Positions 48,201-59,749 of a stretch of DNA of 64,000 bases are shown one piece after another. The translations under genes were made by a program, and so were the position numbers. Numbering within the stretch: position 1 is the first letter of the stretch; the number at the start of each line of letters is the position of its first letter. This stretch comes from Phalacrocorax aristotelis. Taxonomy: Eukaryota; Chordata; Aves; Suliformes; Phalacrocoracidae. The notes beneath the pieces were generated by a model that ran no database searches, was not told the origin of the DNA, and saw only the letters and a program-made list of their open reading frames with translations. Where the stretch lies: NCBI RefSeq assembly GCF_949628215.1, contig NC_134281.1, positions 39,850,512 to 39,914,511 of the forward strand. Direction: 5' to 3'.

Positions 48201-51200
48201 CTACTCTCAGAGGTGCAATACTGGTCTTCAAGGTCCGTAGCCTTTTTTCTAGCCCCTTGGAGCTGTTCTTGTGTTTATCCACACCAAGGCAATTGTCAGG
48301 CACTGCAGCCCCGCCAGAGCCCTTCTGGGAAGCTGGTTGCTCAGCACAGCTATAATCCTGAAATTTTTGTTTTAATTTTTTTCTCCATTCTTTAAAATGC
48401 TATTGCTTCTGTATTGTTTGTTTGTCTTAATCCATTTTCTCAATTCGGTTTCTGAGTAACTATATTTAATAAACATGTGGGAACAATTCATGTTCCTCTT
48501 GAGGCCATATTACATTCTTATGGCATATATTTATAAATCCACTGAAGGCTTCCAAAACCTCTGTGAAAGGTTACAATAAACTTTGCGCTTAATGTAGCTG
48601 AACTTGGTGCAGGTCAAGAGATTGTCTTGTTTTACCCCTTTTTAAAGGATATGGAGGAGGATTTAATGAACGAGAGAATGTTGAATATATAGAACGCGAA
48701 GAATCAGACGGGGAGTATGATGAGGTAAGATTAGGTACATGTATTACTCTGGAGAGATGTGTAGTGTGCGTTTGTGTTTAGGATACATACATTTGCATTT
48801 GGTTTCCTTACAGGGAAAAGCGCTAGTCAGAAATACCTGATGCATCTCTTTGTCAAATGCTCAAGGGTGAAAGTTTTGAACTGAAAGTGAATGCATCTGT
48901 TCTGTCTTTTGGGGGGTTAAAGACTAAGAATGAGTTCAAATTAAACTGGTACAAGCTGAGTTCATTAAACAACTTGATGACCTGGATTCAGGGTCATTCA
49001 TGTTGTTTTCATCCAGATGTTCAACATTGTTTATCCCATAGACACAAATATAAAATACTCTTGCTAAATTCAGATTTCAAGTAATCTTGTCTGTGGGTAC
49101 TAATTGTATCTAAGACAAGCTTCTTCGGAAAGCTTCTTGTTGCTAATTGATATTTCCTGGTAGTTCTCCTTCCCTTTGAGCAATACCTTACTTGAAATCA
49201 CTGTATATTTTTTCCTCATAGAACTTTTATCAAAAAATGCAGTTGGAAGTTACATTTGATTAAATTGTATTCTAATGGAATAAAATTTCTTAGTTTGGAC
49301 GCAAGAAGAAAAAGTATAGAGGGAAGCCGGTTGGACCTGCATCTATCCTGAAGGAAGTAGAAGATAAGGAGTCTGAAGGGGAAGATGAGGAGGATGAGGA
49401 TGAAGATCTCTCCAAATATAAATTGGATGAGGTAGAAAGCTTGGTTTTTTTTCTAGTAACTATTTTTTTAATTATTACTGCAGTGCTGTTTAGTAGTAGT
49501 TAAGGTTTGGTCTGCATTTTTAGCTGCCTTTAGAGCAATGTAGAGGAGTAGCTATCAGAATAGTGGTGCCTACAGCTTTTGTACAGTATATGCATGAGCT
49601 CTGTTTTGTCCTAAATACCTGCATACAAAGATGTAGAATTTTTAAAAGCTCATCTGAGATCAGAATCAAAAATTGAGATCTTTATTTGGAACCGTTATGT
49701 ATAGTTACCATATAAAGGGAATGTTCTTGAATTTTACTTTTAGCCTTTTAAAACCACGTCAGATTTCTTTTTTATAAAATGGAATAAAACATATAGGGTT
49801 TTTTTCATCTTTCCTGAAATACATGATCGTCACATACTGGATTGTCTACATCTTTGGACAACAGTCCTGCAGAGACATGCTTATATGCTTATTTTTAACA
49901 CAGCAGTCACCACATTCTGCATATGAAAAATGTCTCTGCAGAATTATGCTATGGTTATAGATTTTGAGTGTGAAAATTCCTCCAGGCGCTCATTTAAACC
50001 AACTGGTAAAAATGAATGTCTGTATTTTTAACTTCATTAGATAACAGAAAACAGAACTGTGGGTGGGTTTTTTGCAGCTTTTTAATAGTTTGCTTTGAAA
50101 CACAAATTTTCAGTCACTCTTTGCTCTTTAACATTTTTGGATCTCATTAAATGCCATAACAATATTTTCAAAGGTTGAAAAAAGCACAAAATAAATCATA
50201 GAATAAGTAAAAAAATTAACTGAAGAAAACAATCAAAATATTTCTTAAGTATTGTTTGTATATCTGCATTTTTTCAGGATGAGGATGAAGATGATGCTGA
50301 CCTTTCAAAATATAATCTTGATGCCAGTGAAGAAGAGGACACTAATAAGAAAAAGAAATCCAATAGGCGCAGTCGTTCTAAGTCTCGATCTTCCCACTCA
50401 CGGTCTTCATCGCGCTCATCCTCTCATTCAAGCTCAAGGTCTAGGTCCAGGTAAACGGGTACAGGTCAAGGGTAACGCCAGGCAAAATGTCAGTATCTAA
50501 CTTCTTTATTTACTTTTTTCCTTGATTGCCTTACAGTTCTAGTATAATAATGTTAACAATCTTATGTGCAGAATTTACACGGGTAGATAATGTTCTGTTC
50601 TGACCTTCTGTGGGTCCTCAGTAGGGAGGCTTCATATGTGTTGTTGCTTGGTTTTAGTCAATTTAACTTGATATTTCAATTGAATCCTTAAAATAATTTT
50701 AAAAATAAAACTTATTTTCAGTTTTATTTTTAGGCTCATTGGCCATATGTGATGCAGTGGGTGAACATTTTTAAGCAATGTTGAGGCGAGCTGTTGAATG
50801 GAGAAGCGGAAGGGTGGTATTGTTAAAGTGGGAGGAGGTGGCAGAAGAGGGCAGTGATGATGCAGTCCAGACAGATTCAGTGAAAGGACAGAATGGAAAA
50901 TATCCTGGGAATAAAGACAAGAAACTTGAACTTAGTATAATGCAGAGCAACAAAGCTTTAAGTACAGTGGCAATGTTTTCAGAGTAACTTTAAAGGTTTA
51001 TATTGATCATGGGGCCACAAAAAAAATGTACTGGGTAGATTAAAGATCTCACATTATTATTTAGATTCAGTAATACAGGAACAATTCAATAAACATTTTG
51101 TAATAACATGTAAATCATGTTGTAGCTTTTTAGCTGCATCACAAGTAATACAAGGATAATACTGATAGGTTTGAGACCTCAAATCAATACTGGCTCATAG

Positions 51201-54200
51201 GGGTTATACATAAAGTTCATGTACATGAAGTTCAAGTTTCTTCTCATCTTCCTAGCTTTGTAACTGCACCTTTCTGCTCTCACTGCTGTGATCACTGCCC
51301 AAATTCTTTGGACTCTCATGCTAACCAGATGTCAGACACTCTGTTTTGTCTTTCTCGCCATTGCTGCCATGCTTTTATTCATGCTGCCTCTTCTATGAAA
51401 AATCTATTGTCAGCTTCCCCACTCCTTCAAATGCCATCTTGAGATGTGTGTTTGCTGCTTGGTTCCAAGGAGGAGCACTAAGTGAACAATAGTGACTAAG
51501 CTGACCAGCTGTCAGCAATTTTTGTATATGAAGTGAGGTGAGGAGCAAGGTCTTTGAGGAAGTGGCTGTATTGTCCTGTGTGAGGATAGTATGCAGCCAG
51601 TATGGGCTGCATTTGAGTGCATTTCTTAGATTTAGGGATGGGGAGGTCAAAAAAGACAGCAGAACTTCATCTGGCCACAACTTTGTGAACTCACAGATGT
51701 TAACAGTGAATTAAAAAGGAGCTTGTAACTGAAATTTGCTAGGGATCTTTCAGCTTCGTTGAACTTTTTTGCTGCTAGCTACAGATAATTAATTGGAAAT
51801 ACTATTTGTGGATACTTCTTTGTGTTTTTTAAAAAGATTTAAATATATTTTCTAGTTAGCATGTTTTCATACTGCCTTTATTTTGCACAGTAAAATGAAA
51901 AAGACATGGTAACAATATAAACTTTGAGATTGACAGCATGTATAATATATTTTTCCTGAAAAGATTATTAGAATTTGATTGCAATGCTTTCTTTTTACAG
52001 CGGTTACTGCAAGTCTGCTACCATTTTTACATATCTTTTGTGGTTTGTGCTTTAAAGAAAATCCATCATCGTGAAAAATTTGAAAATAATTTTGGCTAGT
52101 TACAAGTAGTGTTAGATATATCCGTTTTTAGCCAGGAATGAACTACTACTAAATTTTTGATGCAGTGGAAAATCTTCACAAAAACTTGAAACTTCTTACA
52201 AAATGCTTCTGAGAACTGACTTGGGCAAAATTTGAGCTAGCTAGTCCCAACACTCTTACCTACTCAACTTTTCAAAGAAACTGATGGTTTTCAAGTTAAG
52301 GCACAAATTAAAAGTCAAGGCACCGATTTCATTAAATAGTTGAGATATGCAGTTGTTTCATTTTGCCAAATAACTGCATCCCTGTTTAATTTTTGTGCTT
52401 TGTTTTAGGAAATATAATGAAAAGCTGACTTTATAGATTTTAATGCACCATCTTACTATGTTAAAGTTTCTGTTTTAAAATGTGCTATGGTGATACTGGG
52501 GGAGTAGGAGGAAATTGTCACTTCTTTAGTGACTGTAGGCCAAATTGTGTTGATGCACCATTGTTTCTACTGCTAACAGTAGCAGTTATTCTGCTAAATA
52601 CAAGTCAGACACTGGAAGAAAATCTTCCATGTTGTTTCAGGTCCCATTCAAGAAGTTCTTCCAGTTCCAGATCAAGATCTCGTTCCAGTTCCAGAGAACA
52701 CTCTAGATCTCGTGGGTCGAAATCAAGGTGAATGAGGTAGCACTCTCTCCTTGCAGAGAGAAAAAAGGGCAGAAGAACCACCCACTTGTTGATTTCATCG
52801 TAAAATTATGCCGGTCAAAAACATTAACTCATTTTTATCATGGAAGTCAGAATTCCTGGGGTCTCTGCACGAGGTTGTTACCACTACAGATGTATTTCTT
52901 GAGAATGCGAGGTTTTGGTTGAAGAGTTTAAGTCTGATCTAAGCTAGACGAGTGGACGCCACAGATCTTCAGTTTGAAGGAAGAAGAATTTGAATGCATG
53001 TTTACTTGCTTCAGTAATTTTTGCTGGTTTTACTGTTTCCACTTTGGCTAATTGTTGTGGAAGAACATTAGAAAATACGCTATACCTCTGGTTTTGTGTT
53101 TAGTGATAACTTATTTAACGTATCTCACTTCCACTAGATAGTGCTGCCATTATCTTTATAAATGTGGGGGGAATGTATAAAAATGTTGCTAGTAAATCAT
53201 GCAAGAAGCTGACAGGAGTTTGAGCTAGCTGATGTTTTCTGTATAGCAGTTACTGAACTCTGCTGGGAAGAGTAACAAAAGATAAAAGTTCCTTGAGGTG
53301 TCCTGGCACAGGTGTCCTGTTGGCAGGACTTTCCTTTTGCGATGGAATGAAGAACTGTCCCATCTCCATGCATGCAGAGAATCTTAAATCTGTAAATAAG
53401 GAAGTTTGAGTTGGGAAGACCAATCGCAAATGGTGCCACCGCCCTTGGTGGCCGAAACATGCTATGGATTATCACATGAGGGTCAGCGCAAGATGGAATC
53501 TGTGCCTTTAGGAAGAGAAAAAGGGTGCCTGTGCCCCTGCTAGGTACTGCAGTGACTCGTCAGCTGAGCTGGGTTATTTGCTTGTGCCATGTGGCATCCA
53601 CCAAGTGTCCTCAGTGTATTAGCTTGTGTGAAATAGGACTGCTTTATTATTTACAGTGAGAACCCTGAAAATATTTTACCAACAATATATACTGTGTTGG
53701 GGTTTTTTAGTGTTTTATCCACCTTACTGAAAAAAAAATACTGTTAGCGGGTTTTTTTATATAATTTTGGAATTACAGTTTAGGACTTCCTACCTCTATT
53801 ACTTTTTCCACAAGTGGGTTTTTTCTTGGTTTTTTTAGATAACCAAAGTGATTTTTGAGTGCTTGTAAGTGGAACTGGTTCTTTTAAAAAAAAAAAATAC
53901 ACCAAAATGACTATACTAAGAGGTTTTTTAAATATTTTGGTTGCAGAAGATCATACCCTCTACCCAAATTTATTTTGAGATTTGTAAATATACCTTCTGA
54001 GGATTTTTACTATTCTAGTAAGATGAATGTTACTTCATAAATTCCCAGTGTGAAATATTAATGATATGAAGTGAAACATTGTTAAATCAGCATTGCATCT
54101 GGTTTGCAAGCCATTTTGCTTTGTGAATTTAACTACTGAGGAAGGTCCTTATGTAGGCTACTTCCTGTCCCAGTCTCCCATCGCTTCTTTGTCAAAATGC

Positions 54201-55246
54201 GTCATTCTGGTGAATGCTGGAAAGAGGTTTCCAAACCATTGATGGTCCATGTATCAAGAAACACTATTTAGCAATATTTATTAAGGAAACGACCACAGCG
54301 CTAGAAGTCTTTATTGGCAGATAACTGAGGAGTAAGTATTAAAGCATCCACAAATTTATTTGATAAAACACTGATGTAATAGAGTAGCAAGTATTTGTGA
54401 AAAATGTCTCTTTTTGTTCTTTCTTTGTTCTTTCTATATTATACCAGAATTAAATCTGATTTATTTCTTAATCAATAAAGATCCAGCTCCAGGTCCTACA
54501 GGGGGTCTTCCACCCCAAGAAAAAGATCTTACTCAAGCTCTCGTTCATCATCTTCCCCTGAGAGAACCAAGAAGCGAAGTCGTTCTAGATCTTCTTCATC
54601 TGGTGATCGCAAAAAAAGACGATCGAGATCACGGTCACCCGAAAGGTTTGGGTTTATGTAGAATAAGAATGGGTGTATTTAAATGTGTGATTTTTTTTTT
54701 TCTGAAGGACTGAGATTCACTGGGAAAAAATTGAATCTGATCAGTTATTCTGATATTAAAAGTAATTTTCTCACTTCCCCTACTCTTACTTCCCATTAAA
54801 ACCTCTGTAATTGCCTCTTTCCACCCCCCCCGCCCTCCCACCCCCAATGAAGCTTCCTCCTGCTAGGAGCATGTTCCATAGAAAGACTTGGGTCACCATT
54901 CTTTCAGTGTGTGAAAGTGTTAACGTATACATTATTGATATATTTTCATAAGTAAATATTGCATTTAGAAATTGTATTCTACTTTCAGTATTAAACTTAT
55001 ATTTTTAGTATTAAATTCGCATTCATGAGCTTAAAGTGGTTTAAAGATATTTCTATATTCTTATAAGGCCCCTATCAGATATACTTGGCTTCCAGCTATT
55101 ATAGGATACAGACTACTCAAAGTGGATGCTAAAATTAATTTAAACTTATTTCTTTGCATGCTTCTCCATTTATATCTTACAGACGCCGCAGATCATCATC
55201 TGGATCTTCCCATTCTGGTTCCCGTACAAGTTCTAAAAAGAAATAA
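44951..55246 (+). CDS. ZRANB2: ZRANB2, zinc finger Ran-binding domain-containing protein 2 (ZIS/ZNF265), complete
   Basis: Join of 44951-45006, 45380-45432, 45571-45679, 46983-47065, 48648-48724, 49294-49431, 50278-50450, 52641-52727, 54481-54645 and 55183-55246: 1,005 nt, 334 residues plus TAA. All introns are GT-AG and phases agree. The protein is a nuclear RNA-binding regulator of alternative splicing in the SR-related class. Two RanBP2-type zinc fingers are visible: C15-C20-C31-C34 and C71-C74-C85-C88, each with the W-C...N-V-N-(F/W)-A-R-R signature that in the family reads GGU in single-stranded RNA. Residues about 113-195 are acidic and contain an internal repeat (DLSKYKLDE / DLSKYNLDA) across the exon 6/7 junction. 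Residues about 196-334 form an arginine/serine-rich domain ending SSKKK. The human protein is 330 residues, so this is full length. The start is chosen because MSTKNFRVSDGDW matches the family and has A at -3. Confidence 0.96.
45380..45432 (+). CDS. ZRANB2: ZRANB2 coding exon 2
   Basis: Completes zinc finger 1 (C20, C31, C34). The acceptor is TATTTTCAG and the donor GTGAGT. The exon is only 53 nt, and the intron after it (45,433-45,570) is only 138 bp, the shortest in the gene. Confidence 0.93.
45571..45679 (+). CDS. ZRANB2: ZRANB2 coding exon 3
   Basis: Encodes the inter-finger linker (with KMMKAGGTEIGKTLAEKSRG) and the first half of finger 2 up to W69-Q-C71-K. The acceptor is CTTTTCCAG and the donor GTACGC. 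Confidence 0.93.
46983..47065 (+). CDS. ZRANB2: ZRANB2 coding exon 4
   Basis: Completes zinc finger 2 (C74, C85, C88, with N-V-N-W-A-R-R). Residue 75 is Gly where I recall Ser in the human protein. The acceptor sequence is GCCTCTGAAG, with a T-rich tract (TTTTGCTCTTTTTGCC) just upstream, and the donor is GTAAGG. Confidence 0.93.
48648..48724 (+). CDS. ZRANB2: ZRANB2 coding exon 5
   Basis: Encodes the segment from GYGGGFNERENVEY to DGEYDE, the start of the acidic middle. The acceptor is TTTTTAAAG and the donor GTAAGA. It ends on a codon boundary. Confidence 0.93.
49294..49431 (+). CDS. ZRANB2: ZRANB2 coding exon 6
   Basis: 46 codons, phase 0 at both ends. It begins FGRKKKKYRG, a basic cluster that could act as a nuclear localisation signal, then runs into an acidic tract ending DLSKYKLDE. 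The acceptor is TTTCTTAG and the donor GTAGAA. Skipping it would keep the frame. Confidence 0.93.
50278..50450 (+). CDS. ZRANB2: ZRANB2 coding exon 7
   Basis: Continues the acidic tract (with DLSKYNLDASEEED) and opens the RS domain (NRRSRSKSRSS...). The acceptor is TTTTTTCAG and the donor GTAAAC. Reading on hits TAA at once (AGG TAA... in the shifted reading is AG|G TAA), so splicing is required for the full tail. Confidence 0.92.
52641..52727 (+). CDS. ZRANB2: ZRANB2 coding exon 8
   Basis: 87 nt of RS repeats (SHSRSSSSSRSRSRSSSREH...GSKS). It has phase 2 at both ends, so it could be skipped without a frameshift. The acceptor is TTGTTTCAG and the donor GTGAAT. Retaining the next intron gives Arg then TGA at 52,729-52,731. 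Confidence 0.92.
54481..54645 (+). CDS. ZRANB2: ZRANB2 coding exon 9
   Basis: 165 nt (55 codons, phase 2 at both ends) encoding the core of the RS domain (SSSRSYRGSSTPRKRSYSSS through GDRKKRRSRSRSPE). The acceptor is ATCAATAAAG, which is poor in pyrimidines. The donor is GTTTGG, weak at +3 to +5. Both features favour regulated splicing of this exon. Confidence 0.9.
55183..55246 (+). CDS. ZRANB2: ZRANB2 coding exon 10 (terminal)
   Basis: Encodes the last 20 residues (RRRSSSGSSHSGSRTSSKKK type tail) and the TAA stop at 55,244-55,246. The acceptor is TATCTTACAG. ATTAAA hexamers follow at 55,250 and 55,262, so a very short 3' UTR form is conceivable. Confidence 0.92.
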
Positions 55247-57830
55247 TGTATTAAAGCTCACATTAAAAAAAAAAACCTTCCAGTCAGTGCATGAGACATT
55301 TTTAAGAAGTTGGTGTCTTACTTGGTCAGAAGTGCTAAATCTGCTAGTAGAGGTGCATGTCTGTCCTTGCTTTCTGGAAAACTGCAGCTTTGTTCATTCA
55401 TGAAACAAAAAATGAGGTAGCATTTTAAGCCATAAACTCCCCAGAGGAGGTGTGAAGTTGTATTATTTGAGTAAGGGGATTTTTTTTTTATTATTTTTAA
55501 AGACTCAGTTACTCGATTCCTGGCGCTCTCATGTATATGAGCAGGCACAGGTTGGATATGTTCTAATACAACTCTGCTCTTCACATGACAATTAAAAAGA
55601 ACTATCTGGAATATAGGAAGAACCCGTGACCGTTCTGCATCCAACTCCTGAGCTTGTTTGATGTAGCTCGTATGGGACCACAAAGGATTAGCATAGCTAT
55701 AGGGCTGGTGTTACCCATTGGATGACAGTAGTGAGTACTTAGGTCTAATTATTTTCTGTTTGTTTTTTTCTGTGGTATAGATGAATGCCCCTCGTCCTCT
55801 TTAGCTATGCTCAGTGCAAAATAGCTATTAAATACCTAGTCCATCATATGATTCCGTAAGGAGTGAATTAGGCTTCGTTCCTTCAAAGTGAGGGTGTTTG
55901 AGACATTGGGCACTATCCTCTCCATTGCTCAAGTCTCAGAGCTGCCAGTGCCCATCACTGGAAACTGTTTGCTGCAGTCAGCAAAGTGCCCGCTCCGCAG
56001 AGGGTACTGGCTACGGTATTCTCACATGCGTGGGCCCCGGACTCTGCAATCCTTTCTTAAAAAAGGGTCGTTTAGGAACTGCTCTTGAGATGGAGGAATA
56101 CGGAACTAGCTTCTTGGAATCAAGTGAAGCTTCTGCAGGCCGTCTGTAAAATTCATTTTGGGCTGACTATAAATTTTCAAGGTATCTGAATTTTATTTAT
56201 ATTTTAAAAATGAGAGTTAATAAACTAGAAAGTTCTGACAAATGTGTTTATCAATCATTCTTTTTCCATTAAATGTAATTTATGGCTTAAAATGCTTTAT
56301 TGAAATCTATTTTACTAGCAGTATCACATAAGAACTTGGTCTCTTGAGCTCCGTTTGGTTAAGGTTTAAGTATCTTCAGTGCCATCACAAGGTAAGTATG
56401 TGAAGGAAAATTATTCTTTCTTAAGCAAGCAAAGAGTGATATATCTGCATTTATTTCAGTAATAAAACTTCCGAACCCATATTTGACCACTGCTTTTTTT
56501 AAAATGAACTGCACAAAAACAAACGGAGCAAAATTTAAAAACTACATTCTGCTTTATTTTTAAAGACCCTTCTTTTGGACTGGTAAATAAGCAAAATGCT
56601 TTTGGTGTAGAAATATTTTGATAATCTTTTTGCAGAAAAAAATGCTGTGCAGTTTCTTCTTTAATGCTTTCTTTTCTATCTAATTTCAATGCTAAATGTG
56701 TGTAGGTTGCACAAGAGCAGGTTAGTCTTTGTAACTGTGCCTCTGACAACTTCGAGTCCAACTACTAAATTGTAAAAATCAGATCAAATAGATGCTATGT
56801 TGTTAGCCTTTGGGTTTTTTTTCTTGTTCTTTGTATTAAAATTGTTGCTGTACTTAACATGAAAGTTTTTAAATTTAGCAAATGATAGGCTGCAGACAAA
56901 GGAAAATTATGGTTTCATTTGGCTTAGATAAAATGTAAGGCAAAATGATTCTGTAGACAAGTGTAAATAAAACCTGTGAGTCAACTGTGCAGCGAGTGCT
57001 TTCTCTTGGGAACATAAGTAAATCTTTATAACCTATACTAACGTTATTTTTGTTGTTGTTCTCTGTTACTGCAGTGCAAGAATGGCAGTATGTGCACTTA
57101 CCTGGCCACATGTATCATAAATTTTCAGATTGTTTCAGTTCTTTAAGTACTGAAAATATTTTTTTTATTTAAACAGCAGCCTGTTTAAAATGAGTTTTTA
57201 CACTCATTTTACATTACAGTGAGCTTCAGGGTATTTTCTTCTGTATGCGTTCCACATCTTCTTTTCAGAAAGTTTTTAGAGGAAGCAGTATGTTTAAACT
57301 ATTTTGATTTCTACATTTTAAAATACAGAGGCGCAGCAGCTATGGTAGTCTGTGCATGCCTGTTACAAATGACACAAAATACCTCATTCTAGTTACTGGA
57401 TCAGCAAATAAATTAGAACCAAGCTATTCGAACTAAACATGGTCCACTTCTGATAAGACACAAAGCTAGATTAAGCTCAGGCAGTAAAAACGTGTGGGTT
57501 TACTGTAGTAGGGTGTTTGTGTGGGTTTGCGGCGTGAAATTTTCCAGTTTCACTAGAAAATAATTCCCTTGCCCTCAGGGTAGCCATTGGGGTCAGATCA
57601 ATTGCTGCCTACAGAAATAAAGAGGTATTTCTGTGCAGCTTTATCAAAGATCGGTGAAATTTGTAATGGCCAAGGAGCAGGTATTAAGTTGAGTTTAGTG
57701 CTAATGTGCTTTTCTAAGAAAAATGCATTCGTGAATAGTAATGGTGGTTTTGTTGTAAGCATTCTTCTGTAGTAACTGAAAACTAGAAAGTGAGTCTAAA
57801 TAAAAGCAGAGTAGACTTTAGTTTTATATA
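55247..57830 (+). other. ZRANB2: Probable ZRANB2 3' UTR with alternative poly(A) signals
   Basis: AATAAA hexamers occur at 56,219-56,224, 56,461-56,466, 56,966-56,971, 57,407-57,412 and 57,799-57,804, besides ATTAAA at 55,250 and 55,262. The stretch has no recognised coding content and is AU-rich. Which site is used cannot be read from sequence, so the right boundary is a guess set just past the last signal. Several nested 3' ends are likely. Confidence 0.55.
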
Positions 57831-59749
57831 AATTTGGCAAAAGAGTAAATTCCACTGCTGAAAAGTGGGGTTTTTTCCTTCAGATAGTCAATTAATAAAA
57901 AGCATTAAAACGTACACGTTGGTAAGTCTAGAAACAAGATTGCTTCATTTCCACACCAGGTGACTCCTGTACTCCACCAAATAGTTGCTGGGTTAGGTCT
58001 CACTTCTCACTAACACCCCATACTTATATTTAGTTATAATGAACTATTGCGAGTTAGTTGTTATGCCTAGTGATCTGCAACTTTCCTCTTTTTCAGTGCA
58101 TTAGGCATTTGCCGTGCCTGCCTCGGCTGGCGGGCTTGCATGTTGCAGCATGGGCTTGTATCGATGACTAGCAAGCCAGTGGTTTGAATGATAGCATTTT
58201 AAAGGCAATGGCACTATTGTCTCCACTTTTAGGGGATAATGAGCATAAATAACATTTCAAGAGTAATGAAAAATACTGACATTGTTGAAGACACTTGAAA
58301 CTTCTCTAATTCTAATGTAGCACTGCTAGACAAATGCTGGAAAAACAAATACCAAGTCGGGCAGGATAACTTTAAATAGTAATAGCGTATTGTGCTTTTC
58401 ATCCAGGCATCAGAAAAGGCTTCTTAAAAATAAGTTTTGAAAATTGAGACTGGCCAATGGAGTTTGGCATTCGCAGGATGGTACAGGCTGTGAATGGAGA
58501 GGTTAGGAGGAGTTCCTTCTCTGTAACCGCCTCACTTTCACTGGTAACCATGACAATTTAATGCCATCTTCCATTAGGAAAGATGTAATGCTCGAGTCCT
58601 TTTCAAGTCAGACGTCGACTGAGTTACTAAGATCCTAGAGTGAATATTCTCACACAGTATGAAAAGATACTTTAAATGGGAAAAAAAGTTGGACTGAAGC
58701 CGGTGGAAGTCCTATGGGGCTGGCTAGTCCCGCTTCCCCTCCGGTCACAGTAACGCGCCCTTCCCTCTTCTCAGTGGCGAGGCCTCAGGATCAGCCCGTC
58801 TTCACAATTCATTCCTATTTGAGGAGTTTCTCTGCCTGAGATGCTACCTCTGCTTGAGTCTATGCTATAGCTTTCATGGGCTTTTGGGGAAGAAACTATG
58901 CAGCTCATGTTTTTAATTCCATAGTTCATTCTTGGAGCATTGATCAAAATGTATCCCTGCTCATAGGACTTTGGAATTCCTTTGACATAAAGGACTTGCT
59001 TGTTCTTTAATCAGAAATAACAGCGAATAGGGTGTTTGGTTTGGGTTTGGTTTTTTTTAGGTATGAAAGTATAGATATTTGTGCAAACTTTTTCAAAATT
59101 TAAACAAGGGAGCAACAAGAGGGAGCAATGCTCCTGTGACTGAACTGTTCCAACAGCTTTGAGCAGAGTCCTGTGCAATTTACAAACTTTACCTGTCCTC
59201 CCATTATCAAAATGAGTAGTACTTTTATTGGGGAAAAAAAGGTTGCTTACACGTGCATTGTTTTGGTTTGTTGTTTTTTAAAAAAAAAAGTCTGTAAAGT
59301 GCTTCATACATAGCATCAGTTTATTAGTTCCCTTTTCCGAACTTTCTCATAGACTGGTTATGGACCCCATCCAGAAATAACACGCAACGAAGCTAACAGG
59401 GAACATTCCCATTGTAAAGCCACCAGGTGCAAATATCAAGCACGGTACCAAACGATGGTACAAAAACTTTCCAAATGGCAGAGGTGGGACGCAGGAGGTG
59501 TGTGCTGAACTCACAGTAGCTCCAGATCAACGCATCCGTGTCAGAATTAAAAAGGGGAAGGAGGGTGTTTTCCCTCATGCTTTTCCAGACTTTCTACTCC
59601 AAGTACACCGGAGTTCAGCGGGAATATCGTTCCCAGCACTGGACTTTGCAAATGGCATCCTGCCGTATAGCTGCAAGACTGGCTGAGCCTGAACCGTGAG
59701 AAAAACAGAGCCCTGAGAGTTAAACAGAGCAGGAAAAGAAAGGAGAAGG
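57831..59749. other. Spacer between ZRANB2 and PTGER3
   Basis: Nothing was identified as a gene or repeat. A run of T then A lies near 59,275-59,290. The stretch at 58,690-58,800 is slightly CpG-richer (AGTCCCGCTTCCCCTCCGG and AACGCGCCCTTCCC) and may be regulatory. An unmapped extension of the ZRANB2 3' UTR into this spacer is possible. Confidence 0.45.

Noticed and set aside
58120-58165. GGGCTTGCAT and GGGCTTGTAT considered as p53 half-sites
   Set aside because: Each departs from the consensus and the spacing between them is not that of a functional pair.
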